Assembly: GCF_003952025.1 (NCBI RefSeq)
Contig: NZ_QXGI01000002.1
Span: forward strand, 310,001 to 374,000
Direction: 5' to 3'
DNA: 64,000 nt
Source of the DNA: Bifidobacterium castoris
GTDB lineage: Bacteria > Actinomycetota > Actinomycetes > Actinomycetales > Bifidobacteriaceae
Made by a program: the position numbers and the translations under genes
In this document: in pieces, positions 26,044-35,478 of the stretch
How the letters are laid out: each line of letters starts with the position of its first letter
Numbering within the stretch: position 1 is the first letter of the stretch
Notes under the pieces: generated by a model
The model's input: only the letters and a program-made list of their open reading frames with translations
Told to the model about the DNA's origin: nothing
Databases searched by the model: none

Positions 26044-27345
26044 ATGAAGCTGATGCAGCGCATACTGGCGGTGATCGCGGCCTGCGCGCTCGTATGCGGG
26101 GTGGCCGGCTGCGGTGCGGCGCCTTCGGAAGCGGCGTCGAAGCAACTCACGATCGCATGGTGGGGTTCGCAAGGCCGCAACGAGAAACAACAGCAGGTGA
26201 ACGAATTGTTCATCCAACGGCATCCGGGGATGCGGATCGACGGCCAGTTTTCGCAGTACGGGGACTATTGGCAGAAACTGGCGACCGGCGCCGCCGGGCG
26301 GCAGATGCCCGACATCGTGGCGATGGACCTGCCGTACATGAACCAGTACATCGACAATGGACTCATCGTCGACCTGACGCCGTATATCGATGATGGCACG
26401 CTCGACGTGAGCCAGGTCAGCGACGCGGTGCTCGCCACGGGCGCGGCGAACGGCGGCATCTACGCCATGAGCTCCGGCGTGAACGCGCCGGCGGTCATCT
26501 ACGACAAGACCCTGTTGGATTCGCTCGGCATCACGATCGACCCCGATTGGACGCTCGACGATTTCATGCGTATCAGCAGGCAGGTGTATGCGCGCACCGG
26601 CACGAGGACGAATGCGGGCTACTACCGTGACACGAACGTACTCGAATACCTGTTGCGCGCCCGGCACGAGCGGCTGTACTCCGAAGACGGGATCAACGTG
26701 GACGATCCGGCGGCGGTGGAACCGTATTTCGCGATGTTCCAAAACGGCATCGAGGAGGGCTGGCACCTTGAGCCCACCGTGTTCTCCGAAATCAACCTGA
26801 GCGTCATGAACCAGGATCCGCTTGTCTCCTACACCGACAACGCACACCGCTCGTGGTGCGCGTTCGGATGGTCCAATTCGTTGAGCGGCATGCAGTCGCT
26901 CATGGCGAATGGGGACGATCTGGCGCTCGCGCCATGGCCATCCGACGATGTGGAGGCCTCGAACTACATCCACCCGGCCCAGTTCTTCGCCATTACGCGC
27001 GATTGCGAGCATCCGGAGCTGGCGGCCCAGTGGATCGACTTCTACGTCAACGACCGACAGGCCAACGAGATCATGGGTATGGACCGTGGGATGCCCATCA
27101 ACGGCACCATGGTGGATGCGGTCTGGGACCGGCTCTCCGCCGACGACCGGGAGTCGATCGTGTATGTGCGCGAGATGGTCGAGCCTGCAAGTTCGACCAT
27201 CAACCCGCCGTCGCCCGCAAAGGCGGTCAAAGTGAACGCGGCGGTCATGCCAGGCATCCAGGAGCAGTTGTTGTACCGGCGCATCGACGCGCGGCAGGCG
27301 GCGCGCATGTTCGTGGAACAGGCACGCGATGCGATGCGGCAGTGA
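26044..27345 (+). CDS. ABC transporter sugar-binding lipoprotein
   Basis: 433 residues of the extracellular solute-binding protein family 1. A lipoprotein signal peptide has the lipobox VAGC with Cys at residue 23. The mature protein begins with LTIAWWGSQGRNEKQQQ and MPDIVAMDLPYMNQY, which is typical of oligosaccharide-binding proteins. Trp and Tyr residues in FGWSNSLSGM and near the N terminus are likely sugar-stacking positions. GGGAG before the ATG supports the start. Two permease genes follow at close spacing. No ATPase gene is near, so a shared MsmK-like ATPase elsewhere is expected. Confidence 0.95.
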   Translation: MKLMQRILAVIAACALVCGVAGCGAAPSEAASKQLTIAWWGSQGRNEKQQQVNELFIQRHPGMRIDGQFSQYGDYWQKLATGAAGRQMPDIVAMDLPYMNQYIDNGLIVDLTPYIDDGTLDVSQVSDAVLATGAANGGIYAMSSGVNAPAVIYDKTLLDSLGITIDPDWTLDDFMRISRQVYARTGTRTNAGYYRDTNVLEYLLRARHERLYSEDGINVDDPAAVEPYFAMFQNGIEEGWHLEPTVFSEINLSVMNQDPLVSYTDNAHRSWCAFGWSNSLSGMQSLMANGDDLALAPWPSDDVEASNYIHPAQFFAITRDCEHPELAAQWIDFYVNDRQANEIMGMDRGMPINGTMVDAVWDRLSADDRESIVYVREMVEPASSTINPPSPAKAVKVNAAVMPGIQEQLLYRRIDARQAARMFVEQARDAMRQ

Positions 27346-27370
27346 GCACGGGCGCAGAAAGGCGGAGGCG

Positions 27371-28336
27371 ATGAGACGAGTGGAACCACAAGGGCTTGGG
27401 GAAGCGGCCATCGGGTCGGAGAGCGGCCGGTCCACGCTCGGGCGGCGGTGCAGGGATCTGCTGGAACGCGAATCGACGGCGGGCGTGGTATGCGCATTGC
27501 CGTTCATCATCGGATTCGTTGTGTTCCTGCTCATCCCCATGGCGCTCTCGCTGTACTATTCGTTCACCGACTACAGCATCGTCGCGCCGCCGGTGTGGGT
27601 GGGCCTGCGCAATTACGTGGTGATGTTCACGGCCGACCCGTTGTTCTGGCAGTCGCTTGGTGTGACCGTCATGTTCGCGTGCGTCTCGGTGCCGCTGCGG
27701 CTGGCGTTCGCGCTCGTGGTCGCCATGCTGCTCAACCGTCCGACGCCGCTGACGGGCTTTTTCCGCGTGGCGTTCTACATGCCTTCGATCCTTGGGGGTT
27801 CCGTGGCCGTGGCGGTGCTGTGGCGCCGCATGTTCGCGCAGGACGGCGTCATCAACGCCGTATTGGGCATGTTCGGAATCGAAACACATTTCTCGTGGTT
27901 GGGCTCGCCGTCGACGGCGATATGGACGCTCATCGCGCTTTCGGTCTGGCAGTTCGGATCGGCGATGCTCGTGTTCCTGGCGGCGCTTAAACAGATCCCC
28001 ACGCAGCTCTATGAGGCGTCGAGCGTGGACGGGGCGGGCCCATGGCGCCAGTTCGTTTCGATCACACTGCCGATGCTTACGCCCACGATCTTCTTCAATC
28101 TGGTCATGCAGGTCATCAGCGGGTTCCTCGCGTTCACCCAGTGCTACATCGTCACGCAGGGCAAACCGCTCAACAGCACCTTGTTCACGATGGTCTACAT
28201 GTACAACACGGCCTTCACGTACTACCAGGCCGGATACGCCTCGGCCATGGCATGGGTCATGCTGCTTGTGATCGGCGCGATGACCGGGCTGCTGTTCGCG
28301 ACCAAGCGGTTCTGGGTGTATGAAGGCAACGAATGA
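27371..28336 (+). CDS. Sugar ABC transporter permease (MalF type)
   Basis: 321 residues and six transmembrane helices. The N terminus is about 40 hydrophilic residues, then PFIIGFVVFLLIPMALSLYY. The cytoplasmic EAA loop is LYEASSVDGAGPWRQFVSIT followed by LPML, which contacts the ATPase subunit. The start at 27371 has GGAGGCG just upstream; the first in-frame ATG at 27329 lies inside the binding-protein gene and is less likely. It forms the membrane pore with the next permease. Confidence 0.94.
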   Translation: MRRVEPQGLGEAAIGSESGRSTLGRRCRDLLERESTAGVVCALPFIIGFVVFLLIPMALSLYYSFTDYSIVAPPVWVGLRNYVVMFTADPLFWQSLGVTVMFACVSVPLRLAFALVVAMLLNRPTPLTGFFRVAFYMPSILGGSVAVAVLWRRMFAQDGVINAVLGMFGIETHFSWLGSPSTAIWTLIALSVWQFGSAMLVFLAALKQIPTQLYEASSVDGAGPWRQFVSITLPMLTPTIFFNLVMQVISGFLAFTQCYIVTQGKPLNSTLFTMVYMYNTAFTYYQAGYASAMAWVMLLVIGAMTGLLFATKRFWVYEGNE

Positions 28337-28348
28337 GTGGAGGCCACG

Positions 28349-29242
28349 ATGGCAAGGCGACGTTCCATGATGCAGCGTGAATTGCTCGAGCCCATACGCA
28401 GGCCGAGCGGCAGAGTGGCGCGACTGGCGTATTATGCGCTGATGCTCGCGGCTTCATTCCTGATGCTGTACCCGATCATCTGGATGGTGTTCAGCTCGTT
28501 CAAACCTACGAACACGGTGTTCTCCACCGCGGGAGAGCTTGTGCCGCGGCAGTGGACGCTGGCGAACTATGCCAACGGGTTCAGGGGGTTCTCGGGTGTG
28601 CCTTTCTGGCGGTTCCTGCTGAACTCGTTGTTCATCTCCGTCGTGGCGACGGTCGGCACCGTGCTGTCTAGCGCGATTGTGGCCTATGCGCTGAGCCGGC
28701 TGCGGTTCCGTCTGCGCAAGCTGTTGTTCGTGCTGGTGCTCGGCACGATGATGCTCCCCGCCCAGGTGCTTCTGGTGCCGCAGTATCTGTGGTATCAGAA
28801 GCTCGGATGGACGAACTCGTATCTTCCGCTCATCGTGCCGTACTGGTTCGCGATCCAGGGGTTCTTCGTCTATCTGTTCATGAGTTTCATGAACGACATC
28901 CCCCGTTCGCTCGATGAGGCGGCCAAACTCGACGGTTGCTCGTACTACGGTATTTTCTTCCGGGTGATCATGCCCTTGCTCAAACCGGCCATCGTGACCG
29001 CCACGATCTTCTCGTTCATGTGGCGTTGGGACGACTTCCTTTCGGCGCTGATGTACGTCTCCGACACGGAGTGGTATCCGGCGTCGCTTGCGCTCAAGCT
29101 GTTCACCGATCCTGGGACGACATCCGATTACGGCGCGATGATCGCGATGTGCTGCGTCTCGCTCATACCGTCGATCCTCATCTTCGCCGTATTCCAGAAA
29201 CAACTTGTGCAGGGGACCAGCTCGAGCGGGCTCAAGGGCTGA
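28349..29242 (+). CDS. Sugar ABC transporter permease (MalG type)
   Basis: 297 residues and six transmembrane helices. The opening is basic (MARRRSMMQRELLEP), and the first helix carries the usual LMLYPIIWMVFSSFKP. The EAA loop is SLDEAAKLDGCSYYGIFFRV followed by IMPLLKP. GGAGG at 28339-28343 fixes the start at ATG 28349 rather than the GTG at 28337. It is last in the binding-protein/permease operon. A repeat-derived hairpin follows and marks the right edge of the island. Confidence 0.94.
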   Translation: MARRRSMMQRELLEPIRRPSGRVARLAYYALMLAASFLMLYPIIWMVFSSFKPTNTVFSTAGELVPRQWTLANYANGFRGFSGVPFWRFLLNSLFISVVATVGTVLSSAIVAYALSRLRFRLRKLLFVLVLGTMMLPAQVLLVPQYLWYQKLGWTNSYLPLIVPYWFAIQGFFVYLFMSFMNDIPRSLDEAAKLDGCSYYGIFFRVIMPLLKPAIVTATIFSFMWRWDDFLSALMYVSDTEWYPASLALKLFTDPGTTSDYGAMIAMCCVSLIPSILIFAVFQKQLVQGTSSSGLKG

Positions 29243-29278
29243 CCTCATGTCATCAGTCGGGGACGGCCGGTGACCTTT

Positions 29279-29370
29279 GCGGGTGGGTTCGCCGATGAAG
29301 TCGACGGATCGGGACGCAGATGGACCGGTTCGCGGGTCGGATCGTCGACCACCTCGACGAGCCCACCCGC
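29279..29370. repeat. Repeat copy flanking the island, with a hairpin
   Basis: 29279-29347 is about 80% identical to the second half of the 93-bp unit at 20541. It is followed by an inverted copy of the GCGGGTGGGTTCGTCGAGG segment (29352-29370). The two halves form a 17-bp stem at 29332-29370 with two mismatches. The hairpin may also end transcription of both converging units. Confidence 0.8.
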
Positions 29371-29389
29371 AAGGGGGGCGCAGGACGGG

Positions 29390-30145
29390 CTACTCGAGAC
29401 GGCCGCGGCGCCACAGATGGGCTCCGGTGCGCAGGTCGGCGGCTGTCGTGTGCAGGTTCGCGGCCGTGTGCAGCAGTTGCGCGGCCTTCGTGTGCGCGGC
29501 GCGGATGTCCTCTGTCGTGCCGACGGCGGGGGAGCCCACATCGGCCATCGCCCTCGCGTGCGCGTTGAGCCGCTTCGCCTGCACGCGCAGGCCGGCGACG
29601 ACGACTTCGACGAAGGTCGCGGCGCGGTCGAGCGCGACGGCGAAGTCGCCGCGGAACGCGCCGGCGAGGATCGAGTCGGCGGTGCGCGCGATGTCCTCCT
29701 CGGTCGGCGCGGCGTCCACACCGGCGATCGCCGACGCCGACGTGACGATCGGCTCGCCGAGACGCCACAGCCGCGCGATCGAATCACGATGCCTGCGCAT
29801 CCATGTGCGCAGCAGATACAGCCGCCACAGCACACCGGGCAGCGAATCAGGCTCCGCGTGGCTCCACAGTTCGGCGATGACGTCAACGCCTTCATGGTCG
29901 ACGAGCGTGAGCACACGGTCGACGACCTGCGGATCGTCGGTCTTGTGCACATGGCTGAGCAGCGCCCACGCCGTCGCGTGGCTGACGGCGCTCAGCTGTT
30001 CGGGGTCGGCGCCGCCGGCGATGTTCTCGGCAAGCGCCTGATCGAGCTGCCCGGGACGTGGGGGGCGAGGGGAGCCGGTGTGCGTGAAGGCGGAGCGGCT
30101 CGCGATGATTGAACCGGAGCCGCTGCGTTGCGCGTTAGTAGACAA
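29390..30145 (-). CDS. Unknown helical protein coupled to the MutT1-like gene
   Basis: 251 residues, not recognised. It is soluble, Ala/Leu/Arg-rich and almost wholly alpha-helical, with no catalytic motif visible. Conserved-looking Trp and His residues occur around 60-120 ([39 protein letters not shown]). The frame opens with TTG at 30145, which overlaps the stop codon of the MutT1-like gene, suggesting translational coupling; a later start cannot be excluded because the first ~30 residues are low-complexity. It belongs to the minus-strand group with the Nudix gene and ppk. Confidence 0.7.
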   Translation of the reverse strand: MSTNAQRSGSGSIIASRSAFTHTGSPRPPRPGQLDQALAENIAGGADPEQLSAVSHATAWALLSHVHKTDDPQVVDRVLTLVDHEGVDVIAELWSHAEPDSLPGVLWRLYLLRTWMRRHRDSIARLWRLGEPIVTSASAIAGVDAAPTEEDIARTADSILAGAFRGDFAVALDRAATFVEVVVAGLRVQAKRLNAHARAMADVGSPAVGTTEDIRAAHTKAAQLLHTAANLHTTAADLRTGAHLWRRGRLE

Positions 30146-31181
30146 TCGGGGCCACTTTCTGGATGTCGATGATGCGCAGGCCGTCGTCGGTCGGTACGAG
30201 GAAGAGGGCGAGCGCGCTGCCGGTGGGCATGTACGGGGTCTTCGCGATGAGTTTCTTCGTCAGCGATTTGTTGGCGCACATCGGCCGCAGATGCTCGAAC
30301 ATGCCGCCGATGACCGGCCGATGCATGCAGATCGCCGTCGCCTGGCCGCCGTGCACCGTCCGCTCGAGCTGCGCGAGGAACGCCTTCCATGCGCCGTCCG
30401 CGTCGCGCGCGAACGCGTCCTCGGTGAGTTCGGGGATGAACTCGACCGGCATGCCCGTCTGCCACGACAGCATCTGCATCGTCTGCTGGCAGCGCATCCA
30501 CGGCGACGACGTGAGCCGTGCCGGCGCGTAGCAGGCGAGCTCGCGGTCGAGCGCGTACGCGGCGGCCGCACCGAGCGGCGTGATCGGCCGGGCCGCGTCG
30601 GTGCCCTTCCACTGTTTGCGCGCCTCGGCCTTCGCATGGCGCACGAGCAGCACGGCGCGCGCGGCGTCGGCGTGCTCCTCGAGCCGGTCGGCGAACAACG
30701 CGAGCATGTCCTTGTCGGTGGAGTGCGTCAGCGTCTTGCGCGCCTCGGGGACGGTCAGCCAGACGACGTCGTTGATCTCGCCGACGTCCGCGCGGTGCAC
30801 GGGGCCGAAGGCGGGCGCCATCTGATGCGCGAGCGGACGGTCGATGACGGCGGCCATCCAGTACAGCACATGCTTGCGCTGTCCGCTGTCCGAGCCGTTG
30901 CGCTTGTTGCGCGACTTGAGACCCTCCGCGGAGAGCGGATACTCGACTTCGCCCAGATACGGTCCGAGTGTCACGGACTGCCCGGTCTCTTCGCCGATCT
31001 CGCGCACCGCCGCATGCCGGTGCGATTCGTTGTTCTCGAGCTTGCCCTTCGGCCAGCTCCAGTCGTCGTATTTCGGACGGTGCACGAGGCAGACCTCAAT
31101 CGGTCCGTCCGGGGCGTCGCCGCGGCGACGGTAGAGGATGCCGCCGGCCGCCTCGACCACATGCTTGCATTTGCTACTCAT
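30135..31181 (-). CDS. mutT1: Nudix hydrolase fused to a histidine phosphatase (MutT1 type)
   Basis: 348 residues with two domains. The N-terminal Nudix domain (about 5-150) has the box [20 protein letters not shown] followed by TG, matching GX5EX7REUXEEXGU. The C-terminal SixA-like phosphatase (about 200-330) has LLVRHAKAE (catalytic RH) and MHRPVIGGM with the second His. Mycobacterial MutT1 has the same fusion, hydrolyses 8-oxo-GTP/dGTP and diadenosine polyphosphates, and also lies beside ppk. A TACAAT box 7 bases before ATG 31181 makes this start the best choice and predicts a leaderless mRNA. An upstream in-frame ATG at 31190 lies inside the -10. Confidence 0.92.
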   Translation of the reverse strand: MSSKCKHVVEAAGGILYRRRGDAPDGPIEVCLVHRPKYDDWSWPKGKLENNESHRHAAVREIGEETGQSVTLGPYLGEVEYPLSAEGLKSRNKRNGSDSGQRKHVLYWMAAVIDRPLAHQMAPAFGPVHRADVGEINDVVWLTVPEARKTLTHSTDKDMLALFADRLEEHADAARAVLLVRHAKAEARKQWKGTDAARPITPLGAAAAYALDRELACYAPARLTSSPWMRCQQTMQMLSWQTGMPVEFIPELTEDAFARDADGAWKAFLAQLERTVHGGQATAICMHRPVIGGMFEHLRPMCANKSLTKKLIAKTPYMPTGSALALFLVPTDDGLRIIDIQKVAPIVY

Positions 31182-31188
31182 GGGACCC

Positions 31189-31194
31189 ATTGTA
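31189..31194 (-). promoter_or_regulatory. -10 element of the mutT1-like gene (leaderless)
   Basis: TACAAT on the minus strand is separated by 7 bases from ATG at 31181. No ribosome site is present. Confidence 0.55.
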
Positions 31195-31248
31195 GGAGGG
31201 GTGTCCGTTTTCACGGTGTGCGTGATGGGCGGCCGTGCGGGCGCATAC

Positions 31249-31289
31249 GGCGGGGCCGGCGCACGTGCACGACGTGCGCCGGCCCCGCC
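31249..31289 (-). terminator. Terminator of ppk
   Basis: A perfect 16-bp GC stem (GGCGGGGCCGGCGCAC at 31249-31264 against 31274-31289) with a 9-base loop, just beyond the ppk stop codon in the minus direction. Confidence 0.75.
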
Positions 31290-31316
31290 CGCGGCCATGG
31301 ATGGCGTGACCGCGTA

Positions 31317-33554
31317 TCAGTTGTGCGCGTTCGGGCGACGCTGATGCTTGCGGATCAGGTATTCCTGGCTGTCGACGAGCGGACGGCCGTCGGCGTCCTT
31401 CGCGTGGCGCACGTAGGTGCCGTCCGGCTGCATATGCCAGCTCGACGTGGAATCGGCCATCTGCAGATCGATGTACTTGATGAGCTCGTCGATCTGCTCG
31501 GGCACCGTGATGCGCACGAGCGCCTCGACGCGGCGGTCGAGGTTGCGGTGCATCAGGTCGGCGGAGCCGATCCACACCTCCGGCCCGGAGATCGGACCTT
31601 CGCCGATCTGCGGGCCGTCGGAGTTCGCGAACGCGTAGATGCGGCTGTGCTCGAGGAAACGGCCGAGGATCGAACGCACGCGGATGTTCTCGCTCAGTCC
31701 GGGCACGCCCGGCTTGAGCGAGCAGATGCCGCGCTCGACGATGTCGATCTTCACGCCCGCCTGGCTCGCGCGGTAGAGGGCGTCGATCGTCTTCTCGTCG
31801 ACGATCGAGTTCACCTTGATCTTGATCCACGCCTCCTTGCCGGCTCGCGCGGCGTCCTCCTCGCGGCGGATGCGCTGGATGAGGCCGGAACGCACGGTGC
31901 GCGGCGCGACGAGCAGACGGTGGAAGCTCGACTTCGGCGCGTAGCCGCTCAGCTGGTTGAACAGGCGCGCCATGTCCTGGCCGACGACGGGATCGCAGGT
32001 GAGCAGGCCGAGGTCGGTGTACAGGCGCGCCGTCTTCGGGTTGTAGTTGCCGGTGCCCACATGGCAGTAGCGCTTGAGGCCGTCCGCCTCCTGACGCACG
32101 ACGAGCGAGAGCTTGCAGTGCGTCTTGAGCCCGACGATGCCGTAGACGACGTGTACGCCGGCGCGTTCGAGCTTGCGCGCCCACGCGATGTTCGCGTCCT
32201 CGTCGAAGCGCGCCTTGAGCTCGACGAGCGCGAGCACCTGCTTGCCGGCGTGCGCGGCGTCGATGAGCGCGTCGATGATCGGCGAGTTGCTCGACGTGCG
32301 GTACAGCGTCTGCTTGATCGCCAGGACCTTCGGGTCGGCGGCCGCCTGCGCGAGGAACGCCTGCACCGACGTCGAGAACGAATCATAGGGATGGTGCAGC
32401 AGGATGTCGCCTTCGCGGATCGCGGCGAAGATGTCCTGCGCGCGGCTCGATTCGACCTGCGCGATCTGCCGGTTCGTCGTCGGCACGAACGGACGGAACT
32501 TGAGGTCCGGACGGTCGATGCCGCCGAGCTCGAAGAGCACCGTCGCGTCGAGCGGCGCGGGCAGGCGGTAGACCTCCTCTGGCGTGACGCCCATCTGGTC
32601 GGCGAGCAGCTGGGAGAGGAACGGCGAGGTCTCGTCGGAGATCTCGAGACGGATCGGCGGCCCGAAGCGGCGGCGCAGCAGCTCCTTCTCGATCGCGTTG
32701 AGCAGGTTCTCGGCGTCGTCCTCCTCGACCTCGATGTCCTCGTTGCGCGTCACGCGGAACGAACGCGCCTCCTTGATGATCATGCCCGGGAACAGCGTCT
32801 CCAGATGCGCGATGATCAGGTTCTCCATCGTGATGAAACCGTAGCGCACCTCGTCGGAGTCGTCCTCGGTCATGTCGTCGACCGGGACGAGCCGGTTGAT
32901 GTTGTCCGGGATCTTGACGCGCGCGAAGTGCGACTTGCCGGATGCCGGGTTCTCGACGATGATCGCCAGGTTGAGCGAGTTGCCGGAGATGTACGGGAAC
33001 GGGTGCGCGGGGTCGACGGCGAGTGGCGTGAGCACCGGGAAGATCTGCTGGCGGAAGTAGCGCGACAGGCGCTCCTGCTCGCTGATCGTGAGCTTGTCCC
33101 AGCTCAGCAGCTTGATGTTCTCCTTCGCGAGGTCCGGCAGGATGTGGTCCACGACGTAGTGGGCATGCTCGTCCTGCAGCTTGTGCGCCTGTTCGGAAAT
33201 CGCGCGCATCTGCTGGCGCGGGCTCAGCCCCGACGGGCTCGTCACGGCGATGCCGGTGTCGATGCGGCGCTTGAGGCCGGCGACGCGGACCATGAAGAAC
33301 TCGTCGAGGTTGTTCGCGAAGATCGCCGCGAAGTTGGCGCGCTCGATGATCGGGATGTCCTCGTCCTGGGCGAGTTCGAGCACGCGCTTGTTGAACTTGA
33401 GCCAGCTGAGCTCGCGGTCGAAGAAGCGGTCCGGCGGCAACGGCTGCTCGCCGCTGAGCGTCTCGCGTTTGTCGGTCTTGTCCGTCTCTGCGATGTGTTC
33501 GGCGATCTGGCTGCGCAGAATCGCCTTCGAAGGTGCGTCAAAAATCTGTGCCAT
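31317..33554 (-). CDS. ppk: Polyphosphate kinase
   Basis: PPK1 makes inorganic polyphosphate from ATP; 745 residues, slightly longer than the E. coli enzyme. The N-terminal domain begins [20 protein letters not shown], the family opening. The autophosphorylated His is in [20 protein letters not shown], and the second catalytic His is in [11 protein letters not shown]. The ATP-site region is [15 protein letters not shown]. The start is taken at 33554 ([10 protein letters not shown]) because TAGAGT lies 7 bases upstream; the longer frame to 33626 is AT-rich and unlike the protein. It is upstream of the mutT1-like gene, as in mycobacteria. Confidence 0.96.
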   Translation of the reverse strand: MAQIFDAPSKAILRSQIAEHIAETDKTDKRETLSGEQPLPPDRFFDRELSWLKFNKRVLELAQDEDIPIIERANFAAIFANNLDEFFMVRVAGLKRRIDTGIAVTSPSGLSPRQQMRAISEQAHKLQDEHAHYVVDHILPDLAKENIKLLSWDKLTISEQERLSRYFRQQIFPVLTPLAVDPAHPFPYISGNSLNLAIIVENPASGKSHFARVKIPDNINRLVPVDDMTEDDSDEVRYGFITMENLIIAHLETLFPGMIIKEARSFRVTRNEDIEVEEDDAENLLNAIEKELLRRRFGPPIRLEISDETSPFLSQLLADQMGVTPEEVYRLPAPLDATVLFELGGIDRPDLKFRPFVPTTNRQIAQVESSRAQDIFAAIREGDILLHHPYDSFSTSVQAFLAQAAADPKVLAIKQTLYRTSSNSPIIDALIDAAHAGKQVLALVELKARFDEDANIAWARKLERAGVHVVYGIVGLKTHCKLSLVVRQEADGLKRYCHVGTGNYNPKTARLYTDLGLLTCDPVVGQDMARLFNQLSGYAPKSSFHRLLVAPRTVRSGLIQRIRREEDAARAGKEAWIKIKVNSIVDEKTIDALYRASQAGVKIDIVERGICSLKPGVPGLSENIRVRSILGRFLEHSRIYAFANSDGPQIGEGPISGPEVWIGSADLMHRNLDRRVEALVRITVPEQIDELIKYIDLQMADSTSSWHMQPDGTYVRHAKDADGRPLVDSQEYLIRKHQRRPNAHN

Positions 33555-33561
33555 GCTCACT

Positions 33562-33567
33562 ACTCTA
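33562..33567 (-). promoter_or_regulatory. -10 element of ppk (leaderless)
   Basis: TAGAGT on the minus strand ends 7 bases before the ppk ATG. The intervening AGTGAGC is not a ribosome site. Confidence 0.5.
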
Positions 33568-33876
33568 GGGGGTGATGGCCGAGAAATCACTGGGAACGGC
33601 GAAAAATTCCGTTTTTCGTTGCACAAACTTTACCTGACCGTGGCGTCGCGGCGGATGACCGGGGTGCGGCGCATGCCGGCGCGATGTGCCGCGGACGTAA
33701 TCCCGACACGCCGGGAGTGATGTTCGAATGAACATATGGGCGTCTGGAATGGACAATATGGCTCGTTTTCGTGTTGCGTTCGGCGGTGCAGCGCACAAAA
33801 TGGCAAAAATGTGAACATTGGTCGGATGGAGGCCGTCCCGACTTGCGAAGTCGGATGAATCGAGCATAATTATCAA

Positions 33877-34035
33877 GTACAAGAACAACTGAATAGCAGA
33901 CCCACAAAAGTATATGATCAGTAAGATTATTACGTTGGGCGGATATTGGAAAGACTTACCGTTACAACGATGAGGTTGTGCAGAGATTCTGCGCAGTTGG
34001 ACTTGTGAGGGACCCACTTCGGTGGGTCCCTTTTT
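33877..34035 (+). ncRNA. Candidate small RNA
   Basis: A textbook intrinsic terminator (34009-34035) lies on the plus strand with no plus-strand gene before it; ppk reads the other way. Two possible -10 boxes exist upstream: CATAAT (33865-33870, with TTGCGA 16 bases earlier) and TATGAT (33913-33918). They predict an RNA of roughly 160 or 115 bases. The body contains GTGCAGAGATTCTGCGC, which can fold. No Rfam family is recognised; 6S RNA or a regulator is possible. Confidence 0.5.
34009..34035 (+). terminator. Strong intrinsic terminator with UUCG tetraloop
   Basis: GGGACCCAC-TTCG-GTGGGTCCC followed by five T. The 9-bp stem is perfect and the loop is the stable C(UUCG)G tetraloop. This is the clearest rho-independent terminator in the window. 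Confidence 0.92.
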
Positions 34036-34439
34036 CATGTTCCATGCGTGTCGCCGTGTCCGCGCGGAGCGCGGATGCGGCCGCATGCCTGAGGGGCCCG
34101 ACCGCCGATGGCGGGGCGCGGGGTCGGGTCCGGCGATCCGGTCGCCGATCTGTGTGGCGATGGGAGCGGCAGGACGACCCGGCCGATGACGCTCGCCGCG
34201 GGTATGCATCGGGACACGCCGGGACGGCGTCGGCGCGGACGAAAAGTGGGCGGTTTCAGCGTGTTCGGGGGGATAGTATGCGCGGCGTGCGCGACCCCCT
34301 TCGGCCTTACTGCCGGGCCGATGTTCACGGTGGGGTGATTCCTGCGTTCACGCTCGGGGGAATGTGGATAACCGGTCCGTCCGTACACATACCCCCGGCG
34401 GCATTGCGCCTCGCGGAGCGCGCGTCGTTCAATCGAGCC

Positions 34440-35468
34440 ATGAACACATTGGCGATGATGCCTGCGTATGCAGATGGAAGAGAGGCGATGGGCCGGCCGA
34501 TGGCCGCGTTCAGCGCATCCCGCAGCACGAACGAGCCGCAGCGGTACTACACGCCGCCGCGGGGAGGCACCGGCGCGCGGCCGTACCGGCCGCGGCCGCA
34601 GGGGACGATGCGCCGCACCGACGCGCATCATGAGGCGATCGAACTGTCCGGAGGCAACGTCATCACGGTGTCGTCGGCGAGCGGCGGCGCTGGCACGTCG
34701 ACGATCGCCGCGCTGCTGGCGCGCTCGCTCGTCGACCATCATGCGCCGGCGGCGCTCGTCGACGCCGACGTGCGCATGTGCGCAGGCGGACTCGACGTGC
34801 TGCTCGGCATCGAGCATGAGCATGGCTCGCGCTGGCACGACGTGCATGCGCCGCTCGGACAGCTGAGCGGTTCCGCGTTGTACCGCCAGCTGCCGAAATG
34901 GGGCGACGTGAAGGTGCTCGCCTACAACCCGTGGAACGGCGACGCGCCGAAGCCGTGGGAACTCGACGCCGCCGTCCACGCGCTCGCCGCCTGCGACGAG
35001 GTCGTCGTCGTGGATGCCGGACAAGGCGGGACGATCGCCGAGTCCCCGGCGCTCATCGAGGCGTCGCACGTCGTCGTTGTGGAGCTGTCGGTGCTGGGGC
35101 TCGCGCGCGGCCGCGCCCATCTCGACTGGCTCGAACGGCAGGGCCGGGAGAGCGTCGACCGGCGTACGATGCCGCCGGGGCCCGGGCAGCCGTCGCGGCC
35201 GGTCGCGCAGCGGCCGGGCGAGGTAGTCGCCGTCGTCGGTGTGGAACCGCATGGCCCGGCCCGGCTGCGCGGCGTCCTCGACGTGAAGGAGGCGAAATCC
35301 TACCTCGGCAAGGACGTCATCGGTCCGATCCGCAACGACGCCAAGCTGTGCGGGGACATCCTCGAAGGACTCGGCGTGCGTGCGGTGCCGAAGCGCAACG
35401 CGCTCGTGATCGACAGGCTCGCCCAGCAGGTGGAGCGCGTCTGCGACCTCAGCGGGACGCCGCGGTGA
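34440..35468 (+). CDS. tadZ: Tad pilus assembly protein TadZ/CpaE-like
   Basis: 342 residues of the MinD/ParA-like ATPase fold found at the head of Tad loci, where TadZ marks the pilus site at a pole. After a ~65-residue disordered tail comes VITVSSASGGAGTSTIAALL, a deviant Walker A (GGAGTST, with Thr where Lys is normal). LVDADVRMCAGGLDVLLG and the Walker B-like VVVVDAGQGG follow. Loss of the P-loop Lys suggests weak or no ATPase activity. ATG at 34440 is used; ATG at 34488 with AGAGG nearby is an alternative. tadA follows after 10 bases. Confidence 0.85.
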   Translation: MNTLAMMPAYADGREAMGRPMAAFSASRSTNEPQRYYTPPRGGTGARPYRPRPQGTMRRTDAHHEAIELSGGNVITVSSASGGAGTSTIAALLARSLVDHHAPAALVDADVRMCAGGLDVLLGIEHEHGSRWHDVHAPLGQLSGSALYRQLPKWGDVKVLAYNPWNGDAPKPWELDAAVHALAACDEVVVVDAGQGGTIAESPALIEASHVVVVELSVLGLARGRAHLDWLERQGRESVDRRTMPPGPGQPSRPVAQRPGEVVAVVGVEPHGPARLRGVLDVKEAKSYLGKDVIGPIRNDAKLCGDILEGLGVRAVPKRNALVIDRLAQQVERVCDLSGTPR

Positions 35469-35478
35469 GGAGGGCGCC

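Larger units (their letters stand above)
33568..34439. other. Long non-coding region between ppk and the Tad locus
   Basis: About 870 bases lie between divergent units. The left part (33600-34000) is distinctly AT-rich for this genome and includes the candidate small RNA. After its terminator, 34036-34439 is GC-rich and should hold the tad promoter: TAGTAT at 34274-34279 is a possible -10. A single consensus DnaA box (TGTGGATAA) is at 34363-34371. No protein-coding gene is supported. Confidence 0.5.

Noticed and set aside
30078-33575. A 1165-codon plus-strand open frame
   Set aside because: Antisense of the mutT1-like gene and ppk, both well supported by family motifs.
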